Positions 43,127-51,984 of a stretch of 64,000 bases of DNA are shown here, piece by piece (within the stretch, counting starts at the first letter, position 1; each line of letters opens with the position of its first letter). A program made the translations under genes and the position numbers. Origin of the DNA: Exercitatus varius (GTDB taxonomy: Bacteria > Pseudomonadota > Gammaproteobacteria > Enterobacterales > Pasteurellaceae); assembly GCF_029577735.1 (NCBI RefSeq), contig NZ_JARQTO010000002.1:1-64000 (forward strand). Reading direction: 5' to 3'. Below the pieces are notes generated by a model. It was not told the origin of the DNA. It searched no databases and worked only from the letters and a program-made list of their open reading frames with translations.

Positions 43127-44527
43127 TTATTGCACCACAATCAATCCCAGCGCACCTTTGTCCGCCTGCATTAAATCCGCCGAACCGAAAATAAACGGTT
43201 GGGAATTAGAGGCCGAATTATCGAATTTAACCAGGATTTTCGCGGTTTTGTCGAACCATAAGGTATCCTGCCATACCAGTTCGTTGCCCGGCGTTGCAAC
43301 GTCATCTCGGCTTTCCACTACAAATTTTGCCCCTTGAATGCGGAATCCCATGGCGTTAGCGGCGCTTAGCGTCCAGCGTTCTACCGAACCCTGTTTGGCG
43401 TTGACATCAATTCGGCGCGGATCGAAGCGTTTACTGTTGATCATGGCGTTTTCCGTATCGAAATGGAACGTGCGCTCTTGTGCGATTTGACTCGGCATGG
43501 CGGCCGTCACGCTAGGGCGATAACTCGGTTTTCCGTTGAATACGGACAGTAACCCTTCCGGACGCAGTTCCAATACTCTGTTATCCGCCAATTCGCCGTT
43601 ATCATTGAAAAACAGCTCGACTTTGTCGATAAAAGATCGTTTTTTGCCCGCAAGCAGCGACACGTTGCCGCCTTCGTTTAAATCCACCAGAATTTCAATC
43701 CGTTCGCCCGTGCCGACAAATACGGATTTAACGGTTTTGGCTTCGGGCAGGAAACCCTGATCTTTGGCAATCAGCAAAAATTCCCGTTCATCGTCAAACT
43801 GCAAAGAATAACCGCGCGACACGGAGGCGTTCAGAATACGCAGGCGAATCCAGCCGCGTCCCACATTGATGAATGGCGCCTCTTGTCCGTTGACAAACAG
43901 GCGATCACCGTAAAAGTGCGGTTCGTTTTGCTGAAATAATTGGGCGCCTTCTTGGTTCAGGTGTAAATCCTGCAGAATCAGCGGAATATCGTTAACGCCG
44001 TATTTATTCGGTAATTGCGCCTGACGGCTTTCGTCGTCTTCAATAATCCACATGCCCACTAAGCCGCGATAGTTCTGATAAGCGGAACTTGCCAGCGAAC
44101 AGGAATGATAATAACAGGTGGCGGCGGTTTGGCTAATCGGCACGATCGGCGACCAGCTTTGTTGCGGTTTCAGACTGTGTCCGATCCCGCCCAGAATATC
44201 GCTGTTGGTTTGCAGCCCCTGAATATTCATCGCGACGGCCTGGGGCAGGTTATTGCGGTAATTTAATTTGACAAAGTCGCCTTTACGCACCCGCACGGTC
44301 GGGCCGAGATATTGTCCGTTGAACCCCCAGACCTCGACCAATTGGTTATCGACCAGTCTGATTTGTGTACTTTCAAAGCCCAGAAAGACGGGTTTACCGC
44401 GGCGGCTTTCGAGCAGCGGCGGAATAACCAGCGGTTGGTTTGTTGCCGCCAGTAAAGGGGCGGGCAGGGCCGAAAATGCGGTGGCAATCAGCGTTTTTTT
44501 GAACAAAAATCGGCGAGAATAATCCAT
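43127..44527 (-). CDS. ftsP: Cell division protein FtsP (SufI)
   Basis: A 466-residue periplasmic protein with a Tat signal (SRRFLFKKTLIATAFSALPAPLLA). It has three cupredoxin-type domains like multicopper oxidases but seems to lack most copper ligands, as in E. coli SufI, so it should be structural. In E. coli it stabilises the divisome under stress. It is 3 bp downstream of plsC, the same plsC-sufI pair as in enterobacteria, and is probably co-transcribed. Confidence 0.94.
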   Translation of the reverse strand: MDYSRRFLFKKTLIATAFSALPAPLLAATNQPLVIPPLLESRRGKPVFLGFESTQIRLVDNQLVEVWGFNGQYLGPTVRVRKGDFVKLNYRNNLPQAVAMNIQGLQTNSDILGGIGHSLKPQQSWSPIVPISQTAATCYYHSCSLASSAYQNYRGLVGMWIIEDDESRQAQLPNKYGVNDIPLILQDLHLNQEGAQLFQQNEPHFYGDRLFVNGQEAPFINVGRGWIRLRILNASVSRGYSLQFDDEREFLLIAKDQGFLPEAKTVKSVFVGTGERIEILVDLNEGGNVSLLAGKKRSFIDKVELFFNDNGELADNRVLELRPEGLLSVFNGKPSYRPSVTAAMPSQIAQERTFHFDTENAMINSKRFDPRRIDVNAKQGSVERWTLSAANAMGFRIQGAKFVVESRDDVATPGNELVWQDTLWFDKTAKILVKFDNSASNSQPFIFGSADLMQADKGALGLIVVQ

Positions 44528-44530
44528 AAT

Positions 44531-45256
44531 TTATTCCTTTGCTTGCGCAATTTCCGCATCTAATTCGGCAATGCGTTTTTTCATCACATCATGGCAGTAC
44601 TCGGCAAATTCACGCACGTTTTCTTTACTGAATCGGCTGGAATCGATGGGATCCATAATTTCGCAAATCACTTTGCCGTTGTCCCAGCGGTTTAAATCTA
44701 TTTTGTTGTGAGTGGTGGAACAAATAACCGGCACCACCGGCACGCCGGCGATTAACGCGGTATAAAACGCACCGGTTTTAAACGGCAGCAATCCGCGGCC
44801 GCGGCTGCGCGTGCCTTCCGGAAACATAAAAATACTCAAATCGTCTTCATTGATGTGTTGCGCGACACGCGTCATTGTGCTGTGTGCTTTGCTGCGATTT
44901 TCACGGTCAATAAAAATGTTGCCCGTCGCCCAATACAAAATGCCGAAAAAAGGCACCCAAATCAGGCTTTTTTTGCCCACCGAAACCGTACGCGGCATCA
45001 CCATATAAGAAATCGTCACCATATCGTAATTGTTTTGGTGATTACCGATATAAATACAACGTCCCACTTTATCCGCATCTTTGGGAAAACGGTGTTCCAC
45101 TTTTAATCCGAACAAAGGCGACAAACGCCCGAACCAGCGCGCCATGACGCCGACGTTATTCGGGTTTTTAAAGCGAATGAGAGAATAAACGGTGCCGATC
45201 AGGCAAATCAGAATACAACAGATAACAACGAGGATGATACGACAGATTTTTAACAT
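44531..45256 (-). CDS. plsC: 1-acyl-sn-glycerol-3-phosphate acyltransferase
   Basis: A 241-residue inner-membrane enzyme that adds the second acyl chain to lysophosphatidic acid. The acyltransferase HX4D motif is NHQNNYD (H73-D78), and the substrate motif is FPEGTRSRG. One N-terminal membrane helix (LVVICCILICLIGTVYSL) is followed by a second hydrophobic part near GKKSLIWVPFFGILYW. I chose the ATG at 45256, with AAGGA, since the longer in-frame reading to 45355 adds 33 residues absent from H. influenzae PlsC. It is followed by ftsP. Confidence 0.96.
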   Translation of the reverse strand: MLKICRIILVVICCILICLIGTVYSLIRFKNPNNVGVMARWFGRLSPLFGLKVEHRFPKDADKVGRCIYIGNHQNNYDMVTISYMVMPRTVSVGKKSLIWVPFFGILYWATGNIFIDRENRSKAHSTMTRVAQHINEDDLSIFMFPEGTRSRGRGLLPFKTGAFYTALIAGVPVVPVICSTTHNKIDLNRWDNGKVICEIMDPIDSSRFSKENVREFAEYCHDVMKKRIAELDAEIAQAKE

Positions 45257-45367
45257 AAATTGGCGTCCTTTTGGAAATTTGGTAAAGTATAGCGAAATTA
45301 GCGGGTATTTTCTATTTTTAATCGGTTTTTCCCGTTGTTTTTCCGCGTTATTCAATCAGGATTTTTC

Positions 45368-46075
45368 ATGCATAAAACCTATTTTATCGCCGATTTACAT
45401 CTCTCGGAAACTCGTCCGAATTTGACCGCACTTTTCGTGGATTTTATGCGGCATCGCGCGCCCGAAGCGGATGCGGTGTATATTCTGGGCGATTTATTCG
45501 ATTTCTGGATTGGCGACGATGAACGTTCGCCGTTGATTGATACGGTGAAACACGAAATTCGCGAGGTGGTGAAACAGGGCGTACCTTGTTATTTTATTCA
45601 CGGTAATCGCGATTTTTTATTGGGCGAACGCTTTGCCGCCGATTGCGGTTTGCAATTGTTGCCGGAGTATCAGGTGATTGATTTATACGGCGAGCCGACT
45701 TTGCTTTGTCACGGCGATACGCTTTGTACCGATGATCTTGACTATCAGGCGTTTCGTCGCAAAGTGCATCAGCCCTGGCTGCAATGGTTGTTCCGCCGTT
45801 TGCCGTTAAAAGTGCGGTTAAAAATCGCACGGAATATTCGGGCGAAAAGCCTTCAGGATAAGCAAAGCAAAAGCCGGGCGATGATGGATGTGAATGCTGA
45901 ATTCACCCGACGGATGTTTGATCGGTTTCAGGTGAAACGTTTGATTCACGGGCATACGCACCGGCAAAATATTCACCAAATTCCACCGCACTTTGAACGC
46001 ATTGTCTTGGGCGATTGGGGAGACAAGGCCTCCATTTTGGAAGTAACTCCGCAGCGTATCCGGTTTCAACAATAA
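45368..46075 (+). CDS. lpxH: UDP-2,3-diacylglucosamine diphosphatase
   Basis: The 235-residue metallophosphoesterase makes lipid X in lipid A synthesis. It has the full calcineurin-type set: IADLHLS, LGDLFDFWIGDD, HGNRDFL, LLCHGD and GHTHRQ. I start at ATG 45368 with AGGA upstream, not at the longer reading from 45335. It is divergent from plsC. Two in-frame USS copies occur at 45427 (NLTALF) and near 45809, and one more near 45984. Confidence 0.96.
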   Translation: MHKTYFIADLHLSETRPNLTALFVDFMRHRAPEADAVYILGDLFDFWIGDDERSPLIDTVKHEIREVVKQGVPCYFIHGNRDFLLGERFAADCGLQLLPEYQVIDLYGEPTLLCHGDTLCTDDLDYQAFRRKVHQPWLQWLFRRLPLKVRLKIARNIRAKSLQDKQSKSRAMMDVNAEFTRRMFDRFQVKRLIHGHTHRQNIHQIPPHFERIVLGDWGDKASILEVTPQRIRFQQ

Positions 46076-46104
46076 AAAAAGCCCGCGTTCAGGCGGGCTT
46101 TTTT
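46074..46104. terminator. Bidirectional terminator between lpxH and cysZ
   Basis: AAAAAAAGCCCGC-GTTCAG-GCGGGCTTTTTT is a strong A-stem-T hairpin shared by convergent genes. Confidence 0.93.
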
Positions 46105-46119
46105 CCGTTTGTGGATGCG

Positions 46120-46977
46120 TTATTTGGAAATCACGTCGTTGCCGGCACTCGGTTTGATGTCCGTTCCCGCGGCGTTCCGTTGTTCGGGTGAAAGTGCGGT
46201 AGAATTTTGCGTTGTTTTATATTGTTTCGGGTTATACAGTTCGCGCCGATAAGTATCCACCCACATTGCGGTTGCGCCGCATACCGCCACCGGAATGACC
46301 ACCAAATTAATCACCGGGGTGAAGGTGCAAAGCGTGATCAACGAACCGAAAATCAGACTTTGCGTGCGGTTTTCCTTCAACTTGACGCGCATGGTTAGAA
46401 AAGAAATTTTATGGTTATCGAAAGGATAATCGCAATATTGAATCGCCATCATCCATGCCCCGAACAGGAAGGCCGCAATCGGCACGGCGGTTTGCCCGAG
46501 AATGGGCATAAAACCTAATAAAAACAAAGCGATATAAATGGGAACGCTATACACCAGTTTCTGCCATTCTCGCGCCAGCATGCGCGGAATATCTTTTATG
46601 AAATCCGCGATGTTTGTGTCCAGCAACACTTCGCCCGTCAGCATTTTTTCGACTTTTTCAGCCAGTAAACCGTTAAACGGCGCGGCGATAAAGCCGGATA
46701 ACATGGCGAAAGAGAAGTAGAACAAAATGAGAATCATGGCGAGGGAAGTGACGAACATAACGGAACTTAACCAATCCAGCCAGTTCGGTAAAAAGCTCAT
46801 AATCCAGTCAATCATGCCACGGATTTGAGTGACGAAAATCCACAGCAGCCCAATCATTAACACAATATTGAGCAAGATCGGCATAACCACGAAACGGCGT
46901 AATCCGGGCTGAGTGATTAAATGCCAGCCGGTAACAAAGTAATGAAAACCCGACTTTACTTCATTTTCTGCAATCAT
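46120..46977 (-). CDS. cysZ: Sulfate transporter CysZ
   Basis: A 285-residue inner-membrane sulfate channel/transporter for cysteine synthesis, with four to six hydrophobic segments and the family sequence SGFHYFVTGWHLITQPGLRRFVVMPILLN at the start and AIQYCDYPFDNH in the second half. It is slightly longer than E. coli CysZ because of a polar C-terminal tail (about residues 250-285). It diverges from zipA, as in E. coli, where cysZ-zipA-ligA also lie together. Confidence 0.95.
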   Translation of the reverse strand: MIAENEVKSGFHYFVTGWHLITQPGLRRFVVMPILLNIVLMIGLLWIFVTQIRGMIDWIMSFLPNWLDWLSSVMFVTSLAMILILFYFSFAMLSGFIAAPFNGLLAEKVEKMLTGEVLLDTNIADFIKDIPRMLAREWQKLVYSVPIYIALFLLGFMPILGQTAVPIAAFLFGAWMMAIQYCDYPFDNHKISFLTMRVKLKENRTQSLIFGSLITLCTFTPVINLVVIPVAVCGATAMWVDTYRRELYNPKQYKTTQNSTALSPEQRNAAGTDIKPSAGNDVISK

Positions 46978-47142
46978 TTTTATCCTTTTTTCTTCAGTGA
47001 AACCGCTATTAAGGTACGGTTAAAAAATGCAAATTTCAAGATCCACAAATCCGTTAAATATGGTAAGCTAACAGCAATTTTGAAACTGTTCTTACATCCC
47101 TCGGGGTGAATGGTTAGGCTGTCAAAAAAAGGAAAAGTTGCA

Positions 47143-48183
47143 ATGGATTTAAATACCATCTTAATTATTTTAGGTATTCTTGCCCTGATAGGCTTAGTGG
47201 CTCACGGTATTTGGTCGAACCGTCGCGAAAGATCGCAATATTTTGATAACGAGAATGCCTTTCATCGCAATCCTCAATCTAGCGGACGACCGAGTGCGCA
47301 AACTTCACAGCCTATGACGCCGAATTTTGCCCAGCCGGCGAAAGAAACGGAACAAATTCGCCAGACTTATCAGGAACCGCAGGTTCGTCAAACGTCGTCT
47401 CCGTCCGTTCAACAGCCGCAAACGACAACGCAAGCGATACCGGAAAATCATACGGAACCCGACATTGCTTCCGTTCAATCGGAACAGCAAACTCTCAATT
47501 TTGACACCGCAGAAAAAATTAAAATTACCTTGCCGAATACGGATACCACAGCGGGCGCCGCACAACCCGTGCATTACGAATATCATGCGGAGCCTTCTTC
47601 GGCGGTTAACCGTCAGGCTCCTCAAACAGCGGCGCAGGAGGCGGTTTATCCGGAACATGCCGCGGTGCCGGATATGCAGGTTTCGTTGCAACAACCATCG
47701 GCCGTGAGTCCGATTTCGCAGCCGACTTTGCAACAGCCGGTGAGCGACGGCCAGACTTATCAACATTCACAACCCGTCGCCGCCGAACCGACGGATTTCA
47801 TCATGCTTTACGTGGTGGCGCCGGAAAACCGCCGGTTCCACGGTACTTCGCTGGCGCAGGCGCTGGATAATTTAGGTTTCATTTTCGGACAAGGTAATAT
47901 TTATCATCGTCATCTGGATTTAACCGTCGCTAGCCCTGTGATTTTCAGTGTGGCGAACATTAACCAGCCGGGCACGTTTAATCCGCATGAAATGCAGGAT
48001 TTCGCTACTGTGGGTGTGGCATTATTCATGCAGTTGCCGGTTGCCGGAAATCCGCGCGCCAATCTGAAAATGATGATCCAATCGGCAAAAAATCTTGCCG
48101 CACAGCTGGGCGGATTCGTGTTAACCGAACAGCAGGAAGAATTTGACGTAATGGCGGAAGCCGCATATTTAGCCCGCGTATAG
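47143..48183 (+). CDS. zipA: Cell division protein ZipA
   Basis: A 346-residue membrane anchor for the FtsZ ring. One N-terminal helix (NTILIILGILALIGLVAHGIW) is followed by a charged stretch (SNRRERSQYF), a long Pro/Gln-rich flexible linker (about 30-210) and the C-terminal FtsZ-binding domain starting near TDFIMLYVVAPENRRFHG. I chose the ATG at 47143 (MDLNTILII) with AAGGAA upstream, over 47110. ligA starts 82 bp downstream with a USS pair in the gap. Confidence 0.95.
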   Translation: MDLNTILIILGILALIGLVAHGIWSNRRERSQYFDNENAFHRNPQSSGRPSAQTSQPMTPNFAQPAKETEQIRQTYQEPQVRQTSSPSVQQPQTTTQAIPENHTEPDIASVQSEQQTLNFDTAEKIKITLPNTDTTAGAAQPVHYEYHAEPSSAVNRQAPQTAAQEAVYPEHAAVPDMQVSLQQPSAVSPISQPTLQQPVSDGQTYQHSQPVAAEPTDFIMLYVVAPENRRFHGTSLAQALDNLGFIFGQGNIYHRHLDLTVASPVIFSVANINQPGTFNPHEMQDFATVGVALFMQLPVAGNPRANLKMMIQSAKNLAAQLGGFVLTEQQEEFDVMAEAAYLARV

Positions 48184-48207
48184 CGGCAAAAAACGAATCA
48201 AAAAACG

Positions 48208-48243
48208 ACCGCACTTTGCGACCGTTCGGGTTGAAAGTGCGGT
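48208..48243 (+). terminator. Inverted USS pair between zipA and ligA
   Basis: ACCGCACTTT and AAAGTGCGGT are inverted with a 15-nt loop that itself can pair (CGACCGTTCGGGTTG), and TTATTTT follows. It may end zipA transcription or act as a partial terminator ahead of ligA. Confidence 0.55.
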
Positions 48244-48265
48244 TTATTTTGCCAGAGATTTTAAA

Positions 48266-50284
48266 ATGACCGATATTCAAAACCAAATCAATCAGTTACG
48301 TAAAACTTTACGACATCATGAATACCAATATCATGTGTTGGATAACCCTGAAATTCCGGACAGTGAATATGATCGCTTATTCCATCAGTTGAAAGCGCTG
48401 GAACAGCAACATCCCGAACTTATCACCGCCGATTCGCCGACACAGCGGGTCGGAGCCAAGCCGTCGGCGGGATTTGCCCAGATTACTCATGAATTGCCGA
48501 TGTTATCGCTGGATAATGCGTTTTCCGATGAGGAAATTTATGCATTTATGAAGCGAATTCAGGATCGCCTGATGAGTTTACCGGATAATCTGGAGTTTTG
48601 TTGCGAACCGAAGCTGGACGGTTTAGCCGTCAGTATTTTGTATGAAAACGGCGTGTTGGTGCAGGCGGCAACCCGTGGTGACGGCATGACAGGCGAAGAT
48701 ATTACGCTGAACATTCGGACCGTTCGTAATATTCCGCTGCAGTTGCTGACGGACAATCCGCCCGCTCGTCTTGAAGTGCGGGGCGAAGTGTTTATGCCGC
48801 AGGCGGGATTCGACAAACTGAATGAGGAGGCATTGGCAAAAGGCGAGAAAACCTTTGCTAATCCGCGCAATGCGGCGGCGGGCTCGTTGCGTCAGCTCGA
48901 TCCGAAAATTACCAGTCAACGTCCGTTGGTATTCAATGCGTACAGTATCGGTATTACGCAAGGCGCGGATTTACCGCCGACCCATTATGAACGCCTGCAA
49001 TGGCTGAAATCCGTCGGCATTCCGGTTAATTCTGAGATTCGTTTGTGCAACGGAACGGAAGAAGTGCTGAAGTTTTATCGTGCTATTCAGGCAAAACGCC
49101 CGAATTTGGGTTATGACATTGACGGCACCGTGGTGAAAGTGAATGCAATCTCATTGCAGGAACGCCTCGGTTTTATTTCCAAGGCGCCGCGTTGGGCGAT
49201 AGCCTATAAATTTCCGGCGCAGGAAGAAATGACGGTGCTGAACGATGTGGAATTTCAGGTCGGGCGTACCGGCGCCATCACGCCGGTAGCGAAACTGGAA
49301 CCGGTTTTTGTAGCGGGCGTGACGGTCAGTAATGCCACATTACATAACGGCGATGAAATTGCGCGCTTAGATATCGCCATTGGCGATACGGTCGTGATCC
49401 GTCGAGCCGGCGATGTGATTCCGCAAATTATCGGCGTAGTACATGATCGCCGTCCGGCAAACGCCAAACCGATCATATTTCCCACCCATTGCCCGGTGTG
49501 TCATTCCGCCATTGTGCGTATTGAAGGCGAAGCGGTGGCGCGTTGTACCGGAGGTCTGTTCTGTGATGCACAACGGAAGGAATCGTTGAAGCATTTTGTT
49601 TCCCGTCGGGCGATGGACATTGACGGCGTGGGCGCGAAGTTAATCGAACAATTGGTGGATCGAGAATTGATTCATACGCCGGCGGATCTGTTCAAACTGG
49701 ATTTAACCACTTTAATGCGACTTGATCGCATGGGCGAAAAATCCGCACAAAAAGCGTTGGACAGTCTGGAAAAAGCCAAGAAAACCACCCTTGCCCGCTT
49801 TATTTTTGCCCTTGGCATTCGTGAAGTCGGCGAAGCGACGGCATTAAATCTGGCAAATTTCTTCAAAAATCTGACCGCACTTCAGACCGCCGATTTAGAG
49901 CGGTTGCAAACGGTGTCCGATGTGGGCGAAGTGGTGGCTAACCGCATTTATGTGTTCTGGCGCGAACAGCATAATATCGATGTGGTGAATGACCTGATTG
50001 CACAAGGCGTACATTGGGACGACGTGGAAGAAAAAGAAGCGGATGAAAATCCGTTTAAACAGAAAACCGTAGTGCTAACGGGCACTTTAAGCCGAATGGG
50101 GCGTAACGAAGCCAAGGCTTTGCTCCAGCAAATGGGCGCCAAAGTGGCGGGCAGCGTATCCGCTAAAACCCATATTGTGATTGCGGGAGAGTCCGCCGGT
50201 TCCAAGTTAACCAAGGCGCAGGAACTGGGCGTGGCGGTGATGAGCGAAGAAGAATTTCTGGCGATAGCGAATAATTTTTCCTGA
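48266..50284 (+). CDS. ligA: NAD-dependent DNA ligase
   Basis: A 672-residue replicative ligase. The adenylation lysine is K116 in EPKLDGLAVS. The order is the Ia domain (SEYDRLFHQL), nucleotidyltransferase, OB fold, a four-cysteine zinc finger (CPVCHSAIV...CTGGLFCDAQ), helix-hairpin-helix repeats and a C-terminal BRCT domain from about residue 592 (KTVVLTGTLSRMGRNEAK). Length and architecture are standard. A USS near 49876 encodes NLTALQ. Confidence 0.98.
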   Translation: MTDIQNQINQLRKTLRHHEYQYHVLDNPEIPDSEYDRLFHQLKALEQQHPELITADSPTQRVGAKPSAGFAQITHELPMLSLDNAFSDEEIYAFMKRIQDRLMSLPDNLEFCCEPKLDGLAVSILYENGVLVQAATRGDGMTGEDITLNIRTVRNIPLQLLTDNPPARLEVRGEVFMPQAGFDKLNEEALAKGEKTFANPRNAAAGSLRQLDPKITSQRPLVFNAYSIGITQGADLPPTHYERLQWLKSVGIPVNSEIRLCNGTEEVLKFYRAIQAKRPNLGYDIDGTVVKVNAISLQERLGFISKAPRWAIAYKFPAQEEMTVLNDVEFQVGRTGAITPVAKLEPVFVAGVTVSNATLHNGDEIARLDIAIGDTVVIRRAGDVIPQIIGVVHDRRPANAKPIIFPTHCPVCHSAIVRIEGEAVARCTGGLFCDAQRKESLKHFVSRRAMDIDGVGAKLIEQLVDRELIHTPADLFKLDLTTLMRLDRMGEKSAQKALDSLEKAKKTTLARFIFALGIREVGEATALNLANFFKNLTALQTADLERLQTVSDVGEVVANRIYVFWREQHNIDVVNDLIAQGVHWDDVEEKEADENPFKQKTVVLTGTLSRMGRNEAKALLQQMGAKVAGSVSAKTHIVIAGESAGSKLTKAQELGVAVMSEEEFLAIANNFS

Positions 50285-50305
50285 TCGGATTGAAAGCGGA
50301 TAAAA

Positions 50306-50349
50306 CAAAAGTGCGGTAAAAAAACGTTTAATTTTTTTACCGCACTTTT
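50306..50349. terminator. Paired-USS terminator between ligA and the entericidin gene
   Basis: Two exact uptake sequences with A/T tracts (AAAAGTGCGGTAAAAAAA and complement) form an 18-bp stem with a 7-nt loop, serving both convergent genes. Confidence 0.9.
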
Positions 50350-50360
50350 CGTATGAACGA

Positions 50361-50489
50361 TTAATTGACGATTTGTTCCATTTTTTCACCGGCGCTTTGA
50401 ATGTCTTTGCCCACGCCTTTGGTGGTTTCGCATGCCGTTAAGGTGAAAAGAAATGCGCCCGCAACGAATAATGAAATCAATTTTTTCAT
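50361..50489 (-). CDS. Entericidin EcnA/EcnB-family small lipoprotein
   Basis: A 42-residue lipoprotein, MKKLISLFVAGAFLFTLTAC then ETTKGVGKDIQSAGEKMEQ. The signal peptide ends in lipobox LTAC, and the mature part is the short helical entericidin pattern (G-x-G-K-D-I-Q-x-x-G). In E. coli ecnA/ecnB form an antidote/bacteriolytic pair under osmotic and stationary-phase control; only one member is present here, so that pairing is not supported. The Shine-Dalgarno sequence AAGGGG is strong. It lies between ligA and tdk. Confidence 0.85.
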   Translation of the reverse strand: MKKLISLFVAGAFLFTLTACETTKGVGKDIQSAGEKMEQIVN

Positions 50490-50552
50490 GGTTTATACCC
50501 CTTATTTTATGTTAGATTAACGGCGCTATTTTACTCAATATCGCCGGAAGCT

Positions 50553-50574
50553 AAAAGGATTTTATTTTAATCCT
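50553..50574 (-). terminator. Terminator at the end of tdk
   Basis: On the minus strand AGGATT/AATCCT with an A/T loop is followed by TTTTAG. It overlaps the tdk stop codon. Confidence 0.6.
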
Positions 50575-51169
50575 CGGATTGCCGCTTATGCAGTTTTCCC
50601 ATTTTCTGTTTGAAATGGCGACGACACAAGGATAAATAGCGATCGTTGCCGCCGATTTGAATCTGTTCGCCGTCTTTAACCACTTCGCCGCGTTCGTTGA
50701 GTCGCACCACAAAATTTGCCTTACGTCCGCATTCGCAAATGGTTTTAAGCTCTTCCAGCTGATCCGCCCAGGCCAGCAAATATTGGCTGCCTTCGAATAA
50801 ATTACCTTGGAAATCCGTGCGAATACCGTAACAAAGTACGGGAATATTCAGCTCGTCCACCACGTCGGAAAGTTGATACACCTGTTCTTTGGTTAGAAAT
50901 TGCGCTTCGTCCAACAACACGCAACTTAGTTTTTCCGCGCGGTGGTGAGCCTCAATTTCCCGGCGGAAATCGGTTTCGGCATTAAACAAATGCGCCTGCG
51001 CGCTGATCCCGATGCGGGATGTGATTTTCCCCGCGCCGAAACGATCGTCAATGGCGGCGGTGTAAAGCATGACGTTCATGGCGCGTTCGCGGTAGTTATA
51101 GGCGGACTGCAGCAAAGTGGTGGATTTGCCGGCATTCATGGTGGAATAATAAAAATAAAGTTTTGCCAT
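50567..51169 (-). CDS. tdk: Thymidine kinase
   Basis: The 200-residue type II thymidine kinase salvages thymidine to dTMP. It has the P-loop STMNAGKSTTLL, the Walker B region CVLLDEAQFL and zinc-site cysteines (CECGRKA and CRRHF). I chose the ATG at 51169 (MAKLYFYYSTMNAGK) as in relatives; a TTG at 51202 would add 11 residues. It follows rlmB closely. Confidence 0.95.
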   Translation of the reverse strand: MAKLYFYYSTMNAGKSTTLLQSAYNYRERAMNVMLYTAAIDDRFGAGKITSRIGISAQAHLFNAETDFRREIEAHHRAEKLSCVLLDEAQFLTKEQVYQLSDVVDELNIPVLCYGIRTDFQGNLFEGSQYLLAWADQLEELKTICECGRKANFVVRLNERGEVVKDGEQIQIGGNDRYLSLCRRHFKQKMGKLHKRQSED

Positions 51170-51202
51170 TTTTACGCTATTGATGAACGGACGATATTTC
51201 AA

Positions 51203-51940
51203 CTAAGCCAGACGTTGGCGTACGATTTCAAACAGGCAGACGCCGGCGGCGACGGAAACGTTCAACGAAGAGACGCTGCCCGCCATCGGAATGCTGATGA
51301 GCTGGTCGCAGCATTCGCGGGTTAGACGGCGCATTCCGTCGCCTTCCGCGCCCATCACTAAGGCCAGCGAACCGGTCAGCCGGGTTTGGTAAAGGGTTTC
51401 TGTGGCTTCACCCGCCGTGCCGACCACCCAGACGTTATGAGATTGCTGAATATCGCGCAGCGTTCGCGCCAGATTGGTGACGCGGATTAACGGTAAAACT
51501 TCCGCCGCACCGCAAGCCACTTTACGGGCGATTGACGTGAGCTGTGCCGATTTGTCTTTAGGAACAATCACGGCGTCCACTCCCGCCGCATCCGCTGTGC
51601 GCAGACAGGCGCCTAAATTGTGAGGATCGGTAACACCGTCCAGCACCAGCAATAACGGATTCGGCTTGCCGTTTAGGATCTTCTCGAGATCGGCTTCATT
51701 CAGCTCTTTTGCCGGTTGCACCCGTGCAATAATGCCCTGATGGACTTCGCCCTGCGCCTTGTTATCCATGGTTTGACGGTTTAAAAATTGTACCGAAACG
51801 CCCAATTCGTGCAGTTCGTTTAATAACGGCTGAAGTCGTTTGTCATCGCGGCCTTTAAGGGCATAAACCTCGATCACCCGCTCCGGCGTGCGTTCGAGAA
51901 AAGATTTTACGGCGTGAATGCCGTAGATATTGTCGGACAT
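51203..51940 (-). CDS. rlmB: 23S rRNA (guanosine-2'-O-)-methyltransferase RlmB
   Basis: A 245-residue SPOUT methylase that modifies G2251 in the 23S rRNA P-loop. The N-terminal ribosome-binding domain begins IYGIHAVKSFLERTPERV, and the knotted SAM site has LDGVTDPHNLGACLRTADAAGVDAVI, LVMGAEGDGMRRLT and SIPMAGSVSSLNVSVAAGV. It is 44 bp downstream of rnr, the conserved rnr-rlmB order. Confidence 0.97.
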   Translation of the reverse strand: MSDNIYGIHAVKSFLERTPERVIEVYALKGRDDKRLQPLLNELHELGVSVQFLNRQTMDNKAQGEVHQGIIARVQPAKELNEADLEKILNGKPNPLLLVLDGVTDPHNLGACLRTADAAGVDAVIVPKDKSAQLTSIARKVACGAAEVLPLIRVTNLARTLRDIQQSHNVWVVGTAGEATETLYQTRLTGSLALVMGAEGDGMRRLTRECCDQLISIPMAGSVSSLNVSVAAGVCLFEIVRQRLA

Positions 51941-51984
51941 GTCATTTCCTTTTTGTTATAGCCTGCCGTCTGCAAGCGAACATA

